From: Streptomyces humicola
GTDB taxonomy: Bacteria; Actinomycetota; Actinomycetes; Streptomycetales; Streptomycetaceae
Length of the DNA stretch: 64,000 nt
Direction of reading: 5' to 3'
Assembly: GCF_024436035.1 (NCBI RefSeq)
Contig: NZ_JANFNG010000026.1
Location: forward strand, 1 to 64,000
Shown here: positions 25,094 to 33,917 of the stretch, one piece after another
Numbering within the stretch: the stretch's first letter is position 1
Layout: each line of letters begins with the position of its first letter
Translations under genes and position numbers: made by a program
Notes under the pieces: generated by a model
Seen by the model: the letters and a program-made list of their open reading frames with translations, nothing else
What the model was told of the DNA's origin: nothing
Database searches by the model: none

Positions 25094-25426
25094 CTACGCG
25101 GCCGTCCCGAGGGGACGGCCTGGCGCTCGGGGCCGCCGGCGGCCGGAGGCGTCGGGGTCGCGTTGCGCCAGAAACGCGGTGCGCCGCTCCCGGTCCTTGA
25201 TCGCCGTGCGTATTCGGCCCGGCGATACCGGCCGGGCCGCGGGCACGGTGGAGAAGATCCCGGCGAGCATCAGGACGGCGGCAGTGGTGGCCGCGGCGGC
25301 GACCGCGCTCGTCAGCCCCGTCTGCGTCAGCAGCAGCCCGATGAGCAGCATGAGGAGTGCGCCGATGTATACGCGCAGCAAGCCGGTCCGCGGACTCGCG
25401 CCGCATGCGCCGATCGTGCAGGACAT
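25094..25426 (-). CDS. DUF6412 small membrane protein
   Basis: A 110-residue protein starting MSCTIGACGASPRTGLLRVY with a strong GAGGAGG site eight bases before ATG 25426. Two close membrane helices (residues 22-60) are followed by a conserved-looking basic cytoplasmic tail RTAIKDRERRTAFLAQRDPD. This arrangement matches the DUF6412 family, usually encoded next to an accessory YidC gene in streptomycetes, as here. Its function is unknown; assistance of the insertase is an inference from position only. Confidence 0.7.
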   Translation of the reverse strand: MSCTIGACGASPRTGLLRVYIGALLMLLIGLLLTQTGLTSAVAAAATTAAVLMLAGIFSTVPAARPVSPGRIRTAIKDRERRTAFLAQRDPDASGRRRPRAPGRPLGTAA

Positions 25427-25502
25427 CGGGACACCTCCTCCCTCGGGCCGCGATTGCGCCTCGGATCCGATGGTAGACCTGGCCACCGACTACGCAACGG
25501 GC

Positions 25503-26255
25503 CTACCCGCGTACGTCGGCCGACCGCAGATACCCCCACCACACGAGCCGGAACTCCGAGGTGAACTCCGGCGTGCAGGTGGTGAGCGTGATGTAGTAGC
25601 CGGGCCCGCTGAGGCGGTCCTCGGGGTGCACGCCGCTGTAGGGCACGGGATCGATCACCGTCCCGTCCGACGGCGACGTCTGCGGCACCATCCGGTCCAG
25701 GACGTAGGTGAAGACGGCGTGCGCCGTCTCGATCACGACCTCGTCGCCCGGCCGCAGCCGGTTGATGTAACGGAACGGCTCGCCGTGGGTGTTGCGGTGC
25801 CCGGCGAGCGCGAAGTTGCCGGGCTGTCCGGGTTCCGCGGTCTGCGGATAGTGGCCGACGTAGCCGAAGTTGAGCACGGCCGCCTTGCTCGTCCCCTCCG
25901 CGATCGGCGCGGTGACCCCGATCGCTGGGATACGGATGATCGCGTAGGCCATGCCCCAACTGGCGTTCACCACAAAACTGTTCGACGATACATCCGATGT
26001 CTGACGGTTGCCTGTGCCCGCCGCCCTCGTCGCCGACGGCGAGGACGCAGGCGCTGCGGATGATGCGGCCGACACGGCGGACCCGGCTGGAGCGGCGTTC
26101 CACTGCCGCTCCAGCGCCGCGACCGCGCGCCGGTCGGAGCCCTGCGCCTGCACGTTGGTCCACCACAACTGGTGGACGACGAGCAGCAGGACGACGACGC
26201 CGAAGGTCACCGCGGCCTCGCCGCACCACCACAGCACCCGAGCGGCCCACTTCAT
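25503..26255 (-). CDS. Class E sortase
   Basis: A 250-residue sortase with one N-terminal membrane helix (residues 8-34), a low-complexity Ala/Ser linker (55-85) and the sortase beta-barrel. The catalytic His is in LAGHRNTHGEPF, the Cys in YYITLTTCTPEF (T-L-T-T-C) and the Arg in EFRLVWWGYL. Class E enzymes of Streptomyces recognise LAxTG rather than LPxTG and anchor proteins such as long chaplins to peptidoglycan. A likely substrate with LAVTG is encoded at 21327. The gene is followed by DUF6412 and YidC-like genes on the same strand. Confidence 0.88.
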   Translation of the reverse strand: MKWAARVLWWCGEAAVTFGVVVLLLVVHQLWWTNVQAQGSDRRAVAALERQWNAAPAGSAVSAASSAAPASSPSATRAAGTGNRQTSDVSSNSFVVNASWGMAYAIIRIPAIGVTAPIAEGTSKAAVLNFGYVGHYPQTAEPGQPGNFALAGHRNTHGEPFRYINRLRPGDEVVIETAHAVFTYVLDRMVPQTSPSDGTVIDPVPYSGVHPEDRLSGPGYYITLTTCTPEFTSEFRLVWWGYLRSADVRG

Positions 26256-26457
26256 GCGCGCACCATAGGTGACATGCCGTCAGGTGGCCATACCTCCGGC
26301 TCCCGCCCCCGCGACCGGACCACGCACCGTCACGCCCATCGTCAAGCGCGTTGCAGATTTGTTACACATTCGGGTGGTATATCCCACACTGCGGTCGTAG
26401 CGTCGTCACAGAAGCAACAGCACGACACGAACACCAGCAAGCGGCCGGGGAGCGGAT

Positions 26458-26925
26458 ATGCGCAGTCACAAGCTGAAGACAGCACTTCTGATCGGTGCGG
26501 GTACGGCACTCGCGACGGCCCTCGCCCCGGCCTCCGCATCGGCCTCGGCTGCATCTCCTGCCCCGTCCCCGGCGGCGCAATCGCGCTCCGGCGTGATCGT
26601 CCTCGACTGCTTCGCCAATCCGCAGGTCCGGCCGAGCACCTACCTGATCGCCTGCGGTGACGGCAACAACGGTCTCGTCTCGCTCCACTGGTCGCAGTGG
26701 GGTCCGAGCTCCGCGGTCGCCCGCGGCCTCGACATGGTGAACGACTGTCAGCCGTACTGCGCGGCAGGGAAGTTCCACTCCTACCCGGTGACCGTGCGGC
26801 TCGACCGCGTCCAGCCGTGGCCCGGCCACCCCAAGCAGCGGGACTACACCGAGATGCACCTGTCCTACACGGCCGATACGCCGCCGCAGACGGCCCGCGA
26901 GGTGACCTACCGCATCGTGGACTGA
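26458..26925 (+). CDS. Secreted protein of unknown function
   Basis: A 155-residue exported protein: MRSHKLKTALLIGAGTALAT followed by an Ala-rich signal peptide with a likely cleavage near ASA-SAA (about residue 30). The mature part has four Cys residues (VLDCFANP, IACGDGNN, NDCQPYCAAG), suggesting two disulfides, and LVSLHWSQWG. Similar small secreted proteins are widespread in Streptomyces without known function. ATG 26458 follows GGGGAG. It is a single gene; the AT-rich stretch 26345-26390 upstream, rare in this DNA, probably holds its promoter. Confidence 0.75.
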   Translation: MRSHKLKTALLIGAGTALATALAPASASASAASPAPSPAAQSRSGVIVLDCFANPQVRPSTYLIACGDGNNGLVSLHWSQWGPSSAVARGLDMVNDCQPYCAAGKFHSYPVTVRLDRVQPWPGHPKQRDYTEMHLSYTADTPPQTAREVTYRIVD

Positions 26926-26959
26926 CCATGGCTGACGCGCCCGGGCTCAGGTCCCGGGC

Positions 26960-28315
26960 TCAGGCCACCAGCTGCGAGAGCGTGTAGATCAGCAGCCCGG
27001 CCAGCGCGCCCACCACGGTGCCGTTGATCCGGATGAACTGCAGGTCACGCCCGACATGCGCCTCGATCTTCCGCGAGGTCTGCTCCGCGTCCCAGCCCTC
27101 CACCGTCTCCGTGATCAACGAGGTGATCTCGTCCCGGTACGTGGTGACCACATACGTCGCGGCGTCCTCGAGCCATGCGTCCACCTTGTCCTGCAGCCGC
27201 TCGTCCGAGCCCATCCGCGCGCCCAGCGACATCAGCGACGCCCGCGCCCGCAGCCGCAGCTCGCTGCGCTCGTCCTCCGCCGCCGCGACCACCATCGACC
27301 GCACCGCGCTCCATGCCGACTGGATCAGATCCTGCACCTCGCCGCGGGCCAGCACGTCCCGCTTCAGGCGCTCCACGCGCTCCCTGGTGTCCCGGTCGGA
27401 CTGCAGCTCCGTCGCGAAATCCGCAAGGAAGCGATCCAGCGCGCCGCGCGCAGGATGCTCCGGCATGTCGCGCATCTCCGTGACGAACCGCAGCAGCTCC
27501 TTGTAGACCCGCTCGCCCACCCGCCGGTCGACGAAGCGCGGCGTCCACCCGGGCGCGCCGCCCTCGATCGCGTCCATCACCGAGTCACGGTGCTCCATCA
27601 GCCAGTCGCGCGCGCGCACGCACACCAGATCCACCACCCGCCGGTGGCCGCCGTCCTCGACCACCCGCCCCAGCATCTTGCCGAGCCCGGGCCCGATCTC
27701 CTGCGTCTCCGCGCGCCGGGTGACCGCCTCGCTCACCACCGCCTGCACATCGGAGTCCCGCAGCACTCGCAGCGTGCCGCGCAGCACCGCCATGCCCTGC
27801 TCGGTCACCCGGTCGGCGTGCTCGGGCTCGGCGAGCCACTTGCCCAGCCGCGCCCCGATCCCCACGGCCCGCAGCCGACGCCGCACGACCTGCTCGGAGA
27901 GGAAGTTCTCGCCGACGAAATCGCCCAGCGTCCGCCCGAACACGTCCTTCTTCGTCGGAATGATCGCCGTGTGCGGGATCGGCAGCCCCAGCGGCCGCTT
28001 GAACAGCGCCGTCACCGCGAACCAGTCCGCCAGCGCGCCGACCATCCCCGCCTCGGCCGCCGCCGCCACATAGCCCGCCCACGCACCCGCGCCGGCCGCG
28101 CCCGCCCACTTGGCCAGCCCGTACACCACCGTCGCCACCAGCAGGAACCCGGTCGCGATCAGCTTCATGCGGCGCACGCCGCGCCGCCGCTCCTCGTCCG
28201 CCGGGCTGTACATGAACCCGCCCGGCACGCCGGCGCCCGGCGCCCGCCCGCCACCGGGGCCGCTGACGGGACCGCCCGCCGCGGCCCGTCCCTCGGCCTG
28301 TCCCACCGCGCTCAT
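26960..28315 (-). CDS. DUF445 family membrane protein
   Basis: A 451-residue protein. After a Gly/Pro-rich N-terminus come two membrane helices (LIATGFLLVATVVYGLAKW and AGYVAAAAEAGMVGALADWF), the family signature ALFKRPLGLPIPHTAIIPTK, a long alpha-helical cytoplasmic middle (about residues 160-410) and a last helix GTVVGALAGLLIYTLSQLV. This is the layout of DUF445 (YjiN-like) proteins, whose function is unknown. ATG 28315 is preceded by GTGGAG. The helical middle may form a coiled coil. It ends 35 bases from the convergent secreted-protein gene. Confidence 0.82.
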   Translation of the reverse strand: MSAVGQAEGRAAAGGPVSGPGGGRAPGAGVPGGFMYSPADEERRRGVRRMKLIATGFLLVATVVYGLAKWAGAAGAGAWAGYVAAAAEAGMVGALADWFAVTALFKRPLGLPIPHTAIIPTKKDVFGRTLGDFVGENFLSEQVVRRRLRAVGIGARLGKWLAEPEHADRVTEQGMAVLRGTLRVLRDSDVQAVVSEAVTRRAETQEIGPGLGKMLGRVVEDGGHRRVVDLVCVRARDWLMEHRDSVMDAIEGGAPGWTPRFVDRRVGERVYKELLRFVTEMRDMPEHPARGALDRFLADFATELQSDRDTRERVERLKRDVLARGEVQDLIQSAWSAVRSMVVAAAEDERSELRLRARASLMSLGARMGSDERLQDKVDAWLEDAATYVVTTYRDEITSLITETVEGWDAEQTSRKIEAHVGRDLQFIRINGTVVGALAGLLIYTLSQLVA

Positions 28316-28503
28316 CCGCTCCACCCCGTGATTGTCCGCGCCCGTCCGCCCGGCGGGCGTCCATCTCTGGAACGAACAAGGAGTTCCCGGCGTCCATACG
28401 GCGGAGGACACCGCCGTCCCGCCGATCACTCCCCGTCCCTCCATGGGATCATGGAAACTCCCTGCCGGAGCCTTGCGCTCCGCCTGCCCGAGGAGAGCAC
28501 CGC

Positions 28504-29820
28504 ATGACCCGGAAATCCGGTTATGCCCTGCTCACCGCGCTTGTCGCGGTGGCCGCCCTCGCCTGCACCGCGATCCTCATGGGCACCGGCGCGCTCGGCA
28601 GCGGACTCCGCCGCCCCGGCTCCGTCCCTCAGATCCACGCAACCGCCGATCCGGCCGCCGCCGGCTCCTGGACCGGCACCTGGGCCGCCGCACCCGCCAC
28701 CGCCGAGCCCGGCACCCCGCAGGGCCGTCCGGGGATGTCGATCCGCGACGTCGTCCACACCAGCATCGGCGGGAACGCCGCCCGTATCGAGCTGTCGAAC
28801 CTCTTCGGCACCGCACCGCTGATCCTTACGCACGTCACCCTGGCCCGCGCCGCCGCGCCCGGCAGCCCCTCCGCCTCCCCTGGCAGCCTGACCGCACTGG
28901 GCTTCGCCGGCCTGCCCGTGGTGACGATCCCGGCGGGCGGGAGCGTGCTCAGCGACCCGGTGCGGCTTGCGGTGCCCGCCGCGACCGACCTGCTGATCAC
29001 CCTCTACACCCCGTACACCTCGGGCCCGGTCACGTACCACCCCACCGCCCGCCAAACCTCCTACCTTGCCTACGGCGACCACGCGGGCGACACCGACGGC
29101 ACGGCGTTCACCATCCCCAGCCCGTACTGGCGCTACGTCACCGCCGTGGACGTGTGGACGCCCGGCCTGCACGGCACCGTCGTCGCGTTCGGCGACTCGA
29201 TCACCGACGGCATCACCTCCACCGTAGGCGCCGACCACCGATGGCCCGACTTCCTCACCGCCCGGCTGGGCGAACGCCCCGACCTGCCGCGCATGGGCGT
29301 GCTCGACGAGGGCATCAGCGGCAACCGCGTCCTCGCCGACGCCGCCCCCACCGCCCCCTGGGACGGGCCGAGCGCCCTGCGCCGCTTCGGGCGCGACGTG
29401 CTCTCCCGCGCCGGCGTCAAGGTCGTGATCGTCGAACTCGGCATCAACGACATCATCGAAACGCCGCACCAGACCGACGCGCAGGCGATCATCGACGGGC
29501 TGCGGCAGCTCACCCGCGAGGCGCACGCCCACGGCATCCGGGTGCTGGGCGGCACGATAACGCCGTTCGAAGGGCTGCACGGCTACACGCCCGCCCTCGA
29601 CGCCGTACGCGAGGACGTCAACGCCGCCATCCGAGCGGGCACGGTCTTCGACGCCGTCGTCGACTTCGATCGGGCACTGCGCGACCCGCACCACCCCGAC
29701 CACCTGCTGCCGGCCTTCGACTCCGGCGACCATCTGCACCCCACCGACGCCGGGTACGAGGCGATGGCGCAGGCGGTGAATCTGCAGGACCTGCTCGGCT
29801 CCGCCCCCGCGAGCCTGTAG
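28504..29820 (+). CDS. SGNH/GDSL hydrolase, exported
   Basis: A 438-residue protein with an N-terminal signal/anchor helix (YALLTALVAVAALACTAILM), an N-terminal beta domain and a C-terminal SGNH esterase domain. Block I is VVAFGDSITDGITS (nucleophile Ser), block II Gly in DEGISGNRVLAD, block III Asn in ELGINDIIE, and block V has Asp-x-x-His in SGDHLHPTDAGYEAMA. It probably hydrolyses ester bonds of extracellular carbohydrates or lipids. ATG 28504 follows GAGGAGAG. It is followed after about 250 bases by the PBP1 gene on the same strand. Confidence 0.88.
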   Translation: MTRKSGYALLTALVAVAALACTAILMGTGALGSGLRRPGSVPQIHATADPAAAGSWTGTWAAAPATAEPGTPQGRPGMSIRDVVHTSIGGNAARIELSNLFGTAPLILTHVTLARAAAPGSPSASPGSLTALGFAGLPVVTIPAGGSVLSDPVRLAVPAATDLLITLYTPYTSGPVTYHPTARQTSYLAYGDHAGDTDGTAFTIPSPYWRYVTAVDVWTPGLHGTVVAFGDSITDGITSTVGADHRWPDFLTARLGERPDLPRMGVLDEGISGNRVLADAAPTAPWDGPSALRRFGRDVLSRAGVKVVIVELGINDIIETPHQTDAQAIIDGLRQLTREAHAHGIRVLGGTITPFEGLHGYTPALDAVREDVNAAIRAGTVFDAVVDFDRALRDPHHPDHLLPAFDSGDHLHPTDAGYEAMAQAVNLQDLLGSAPASL

Positions 29821-30069
29821 AGCTGACATCGGCAACCACCGGCCGACAGCCACCGTTCCCCGACCGTTCCCCGACCGTTCCGCGACCGTCCGGAACCGAA
29901 CCACCTGGGGATTTCATCCGTTTCGGTGGAAGCACGCATCCGTTCGGCCGTGACCGGCCTGTCGCACGAGTGACGGGCCGACTCCGCCGCTCGGGTTGAT
30001 GCAACAGTGTCCCGGGGACATGGACATTGCCGGCACAACCCTGGCGGCGGCCGAGGAGTCCGTACAGAT

Positions 30070-32442
30070 ATGAGCGACGAGCGAGCAGGCGGCGCCGCGC
30101 CGCGACCGCGGCGCACAGGACTGCGCCGTCTCGTCCCCACCTGGCGCATGACGTTCGGGACCGTGCTGCTTCTTCTGCTCCTGCTCGGCGGCGCGTTCAT
30201 CGCCGGGTATCTGCTCGTCCACATCCCGCCCGCCAACGCCTCGGCGACCGCCCAGAGCAACGTCTACCTCTACGCTGACGGTACGACCGAGATCGCCCGC
30301 GCGGGCGACATCAACCGCGAGAACGTCTCGCTCAGCCAAGTCCCGCGCGCTGTGCAGGAGGCGGTGCTCGCCGCCGAGGACCGCAAGTTCTACCACGAGT
30401 CGGCGGTCGACCCGCTCGCCATGGCCCGTGCCGCCTGGAACACCGTCAACGGTCGTGGTGTGCAGTCGGGTTCGACCATCACCCAGCAGTTCGTGAAGAA
30501 CTACTACCTCAACCAGCAACAGACGATCAAGCGCAAGATCGAGGAGTTCTTCATCGCGATCAAACTCGACCGCGAGCAGACCAAGGACCAGATCCTCCAG
30601 GGCTATCTGAACACCAGTTACTTCGGCCGCGGCGCCTACGGCATCCAGGCCGCCGCCCAGGCCTACTACGGCGTCGACGTCAGCAGGCTCACCACCGCAC
30701 AGGGCGCCTACCTGGCCGCCCTGCTCAACGCGCCCAGCTACTACGACGTCGTCGCCAACCCGCCGGCCCGCGCCGACGCGATCGCCCGGTGGAACTACGT
30801 GCTCGACGGCATGGCCAAGGAGGGCTGGCTCAGCCAGGACGACCGCGCGCGGATGACCTTCCCCGAACCCGGCGGGATCAAGGCGTCCAACGGCCTTTCG
30901 GGCCAGCGCGGCTACATCGTCCAGGCAGTCGACCAGTACCTGATCAACAACAAGATCATCGACGAGCAGACGCTCGCCGCCGGCGGCTACCGGATCACCA
31001 CGACGATCCAGAAGCCCAAGGAGGACGCGTTCGTCAACGCCGCCCAGAGCCAGCTGATCTCGAAGCTCAGCAGCGGCAACCCCACCGACGAGTACGTCCG
31101 CGCCGGCGGCGCCTCCATCGACCCCACCAACGGCGACGTCGTGGCGCTGTACGGGGGCGTGGACTACACCAAGCAGTTCGTCGACAACGCCACCCGTCGC
31201 GACTACCAGGTCGGCTCGACGTTCAAGCCGTTCGTCTTCGCCTCCGCCGTGCAGAACGGCTCCACCACCCAGGACGGACAGCCCATCACCCCCAACACCG
31301 TCTACGACGGCACCAGCGGCCGCCAGGTGCAGGGGCCGAACGGTCCCATCAACTACGCCCCCGCCAACGAGGACAACCGCTCCTTCGGGAACATCACCGT
31401 GAGCGAGGCCACCAACCAGTCGGTCAACGCCGTTTATGCGCAGATGGCCGAGGACGTCGGACCGGCCAAGGTGAAGACCACCGCCGTCGACCTCGGAATC
31501 CCGGCGGCCACACCGGGGTTGAACGCCTATCCCTCGATCGCACTCGGCGTCGCCACCGCCAGCCCGCTCGACATGGCGCAGGGGTATGCCACCCTCGACG
31601 ACCACGGCACGCACATCCCGTACACACTCGTCAGCAAGATCATCAAGGGCGGCGACACGGTCGACCTGCCGAGCCGGAACTCCACCCAGGCCGTTCCACG
31701 CCAGGCCGCCGACACCACCACCTCGATGCTGCAGAACGTCGTCAACGCCTCCGACGGCACCGGCACCGCCGCCCAGGCCGCGGGCGTCCCCGCGGCGGGC
31801 AAGACCGGTACCGCCGAGGACGACAAGGCCGCCTGGTTCGCCGGCTACACACCGAACCTCGTCACCGTCGTCGCCGTCATGGGCCAGGACTCCGGCACCG
31901 GCAAGCAGCAGCCGCTCTACGGCGCCATCGGCCAGGCCCGCGTCAACGGCGGCGGCGCCCCGGCCCAGATCTGGGCCGACTACACCGGTGCGGCCCTGCG
32001 GGGCCAGTCCGTCCCCGACTTCGACCTGCAGCTGGAGAGCGGGGCGAGTCCCTCGCCGTCCGCCACGCCCTCCGCGAGCAGCCTCCCGCCCTCGAGCGGC
32101 TCCCCGTCCGCAGGGCCGCCGCCGTCCAGCTCACCACCGTCCAGCCCACCGCCGTCGTCGTCGGGCGGCCCGACGATGAGCCCGGTCACCGGCGGCCTCA
32201 ACGGCGGCTTCACCCAGGGCGCGACGGCGGGCTCGACCGGCGCCACGACGGGAGGCGGCAGCACGGGCGGCTCGACCGGCTCCGCGGGCGGTACAAGCGG
32301 CACCGGCGGCGGCACCTCGGGCACGACAGGCGGTACGGGCTCCGGGGGCACGGGCGCCTCGGGCGGCACGACCATGGGCATGAGCGGCTCATCGGGCTCC
32401 ACCGCGACCGGCGGCGGAGCCCTGCCCCAGTGGACGGACTGA
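30070..32442 (+). CDS. Bifunctional penicillin-binding protein 1 (transglycosylase/transpeptidase)
   Basis: A 790-residue class A PBP. One membrane helix (TVLLLLLLLGGAFIAGYLLV) is followed by a GT51 domain with AAEDRKFYHESAVDP (catalytic Glu) and QSGSTITQQFVKNYYL, then a transpeptidase domain with VGSTFKPFVF (S-x-x-K), NQSVNAVYAQ (S-x-N) and AAGKTGTAEDDKAAWFAGY (K-T-G). The last 110 residues are Ser/Pro then Gly/Thr/Ser repeats, a flexible wall-spanning tail. It polymerises and cross-links peptidoglycan. ATG 30070 fits the domain start; an upstream GTG at 30007 is in frame but poor. Confidence 0.93.
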   Translation: MSDERAGGAAPRPRRTGLRRLVPTWRMTFGTVLLLLLLLGGAFIAGYLLVHIPPANASATAQSNVYLYADGTTEIARAGDINRENVSLSQVPRAVQEAVLAAEDRKFYHESAVDPLAMARAAWNTVNGRGVQSGSTITQQFVKNYYLNQQQTIKRKIEEFFIAIKLDREQTKDQILQGYLNTSYFGRGAYGIQAAAQAYYGVDVSRLTTAQGAYLAALLNAPSYYDVVANPPARADAIARWNYVLDGMAKEGWLSQDDRARMTFPEPGGIKASNGLSGQRGYIVQAVDQYLINNKIIDEQTLAAGGYRITTTIQKPKEDAFVNAAQSQLISKLSSGNPTDEYVRAGGASIDPTNGDVVALYGGVDYTKQFVDNATRRDYQVGSTFKPFVFASAVQNGSTTQDGQPITPNTVYDGTSGRQVQGPNGPINYAPANEDNRSFGNITVSEATNQSVNAVYAQMAEDVGPAKVKTTAVDLGIPAATPGLNAYPSIALGVATASPLDMAQGYATLDDHGTHIPYTLVSKIIKGGDTVDLPSRNSTQAVPRQAADTTTSMLQNVVNASDGTGTAAQAAGVPAAGKTGTAEDDKAAWFAGYTPNLVTVVAVMGQDSGTGKQQPLYGAIGQARVNGGGAPAQIWADYTGAALRGQSVPDFDLQLESGASPSPSATPSASSLPPSSGSPSAGPPPSSSPPSSPPPSSSGGPTMSPVTGGLNGGFTQGATAGSTGATTGGGSTGGSTGSAGGTSGTGGGTSGTTGGTGSGGTGASGGTTMGMSGSSGSTATGGGALPQWTD

Positions 32443-32468
32443 CGGCGGTTGGGCTGACGTCGCTGACG

Positions 32469-32787
32469 TCAATGGCCCGAGGTGGCCTTCAGCCCGACGA
32501 CGGCCACGAGCAGCAGGGCGACGAAGAAGATCCGCGCAGCCGTCACCGGCTCGTGGAAGACCACCATGCCGAGCACCGCGGCGCCCGCCGCACCGATGCC
32601 CACCCACACCCGTACGGGGTGCCGATCGGCAGGGCCTTCGCCGCGAGCGACAGCAGCAGCATGCTCGCCACGATCCCCGCACCCGTGAACAGACTCGGCC
32701 ACAGCCGGGTGAACCCGTCGGTGTACTTCGTCCCACCGACCAGCCGACCTCGAGCAGACCGGCGACGAGCAGCAGGACCCAGGCCAT
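32469..32787 (-). pseudogene. SMR-family multidrug transporter gene with two frameshifts
   Basis: ATG 32787 follows CGGAGG and begins MAWVLLLVAGLLEVGWSVG, the typical SugE/EmrE start with the membrane Glu. The frame then breaks near 32730; the next part (TKYTDGFTRLWPSLFTGAG, then MLLLSLAAKALPIGTPY) is in a second frame, breaks again near 32612, and the end (VWVGIGAAGAAVLGMVVFHE to ATSGH) is in a third. Each break is explained by loss of one base. Joined, the pieces make a normal roughly 105-residue four-helix SMR protein, so this is a recent pseudogene or contains two sequencing errors. The rest of 32443-32990 holds its promoter region. Confidence 0.82.
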
Positions 32788-32899
32788 GACGGCACCTCCG
32801 TGACATGTGTGACATGTGTGCTTCTACGGGGTGCGTCGTCTTTGCGGGTCCCGGTACGGCGCGTCTCGTCGGGTCGCCACCGACCATAGCAAAGCGCAA

Positions 32900-32937
32900 G
32901 TAAAAGGCAAAGAAAGAGTAAAGGGTTGGTAAAGGGT
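32900..32937. repeat. GTAAAGGG direct repeats in an AT-rich block
   Basis: GTAAAAGG at 32900, then GTAAAGGGT at 32918-32926 and 32929-32937, the last two spaced by 11 bases, one helical turn. The block 32882-32940 is almost all purine on the plus strand and strikingly AT-rich for this genome. It lies upstream of the broken SMR gene and downstream of the GroES-like gene, so it may be an operator or promoter region for the former. Confidence 0.5.
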
Positions 32938-32990
32938 AGTGACCGGGGCCACCACCCTCACACGCCGGCGCTGCAGACCGCCACAGACCG

Positions 32991-33371
32991 CTACAGATAC
33001 AGCCCCGTCGAGTCCTCCGACCCGGCCAGCCGCTCGGCCGCCACGGCATGCAGATCGCGCTCGCGCATCAGCACATACGCCACCCCGCGCACCTCGACCT
33101 CCGCCCGCTCCGCAGGATCGAACAGCACACGGTCGCCGACCTCCACGGTCCGCACGTTCTGCCCCACCGCGACCACCTCCGCCCAGGCCAGCCGACGGCC
33201 CACGGCCGCCGTCGCAGGGATCAGAATGCCGCCGGACGAACGCCGCTCACCCTCCGGGCTGTCGGTACGGACCAGCACCCGGTCGTGCAGCATGCGGATC
33301 GGCAGCTTGTCGTGGTCATGCACACCGGCGGCGCCGACACCGCCAAGGGACGTGTTCGAGTTCGAGCTCAC
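32991..33371 (-). CDS. GroES-like co-chaperone (Cpn10 family paralogue)
   Basis: A 126-residue Cpn10-fold protein. After a roughly 25-residue extra N-terminus it reads LPIRMLHDRVLVRTDSPEGE, RRSSGGILIPATAA and WAEVVAVGQNVRTVEVGDRV, the usual order of GroES strands with the mobile loop in the SSGGI region. Family GroES proteins are about 100 residues and lie beside groEL; this one has no groEL neighbour and is probably the second, divergent copy common in actinomycetes. GTG 33371 is chosen by homology limits; the ribosome binding site is weak. It could act with GroEL2 or be a stand-alone factor. Confidence 0.78.
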   Translation of the reverse strand: MSSNSNTSLGGVGAAGVHDHDKLPIRMLHDRVLVRTDSPEGERRSSGGILIPATAAVGRRLAWAEVVAVGQNVRTVEVGDRVLFDPAERAEVEVRGVAYVLMRERDLHAVAAERLAGSEDSTGLYL

Positions 33372-33439
33372 GGGCACGACGTTACCCGGCGCACGCCCGA
33401 CACGAGCACCTGGCATCCTGCCGGCCTGCCTGCGCCCGC

Positions 33440-33763
33440 CTACTTGCGCCTGCGTCGCGACGACCTCCGCGAGACCAGCACGACCACCGCCACCGCCGCA
33501 ACCGCCACCGGCACGATCCGCTCCATCCGCGGGGAGCCGTCATCGGCGACAAGGCCGGACCGGACATCCGACACCGCCCGGTTCACCGCCACATAGGCAC
33601 GGCCCACGGTCCGGTCCACTGCCTCACGCACCGAGGCCGTCGCATGGTCCGCGATCGTCTTCGGGTGCACCCGCACGCCGATCTCATCCAGCGTCGCGGC
33701 GAGATCCTGCCGCCGGCGGACGATGTCCGCCTCGATCTGAGCCGGAGTCCTGCCATCCGACAC
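33440..33763 (-). CDS. DUF3618 membrane-associated protein
   Basis: A 107-residue protein: GRTPAQIEADIVRRRQDLAA and TLDEIGVRVHP form the DUF3618 helix, then a helical region and a C-terminal membrane segment (IVPVAVAAVAVVVLV) ending in a very basic tail SRRSSRRRRK. The cytoplasmic helix followed by a single anchor is typical of the family, whose role is unknown. GTG 33763 follows GGAGG. It is divergent from the bcp gene 155 bases away. Confidence 0.8.
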   Translation of the reverse strand: MSDGRTPAQIEADIVRRRQDLAATLDEIGVRVHPKTIADHATASVREAVDRTVGRAYVAVNRAVSDVRSGLVADDGSPRMERIVPVAVAAVAVVVLVSRRSSRRRRK

Positions 33764-33917
33764 CGCGCTGCCTCCGTCACGTCGAACCCAGTTACCGTGC
33801 CGACAGTCTGTCAGGCCACGCCCCACCCCGCCCGCCCGGCACCCCCGTTCGCGACCGGACGCGAAAACCGGACGTAAACTCCGTACGGGCACGACATCGA
33901 GACAAGGAGCCCCGGCC

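Noticed and set aside
28332-29999. Very long open frames antisense or out of frame to the DUF445, SGNH and PBP1 genes
   Set aside because: In DNA of this GC content, frames opposite real genes stay open by chance; their translations are Arg/Pro/Ala-rich without motifs and the true genes cover the region.
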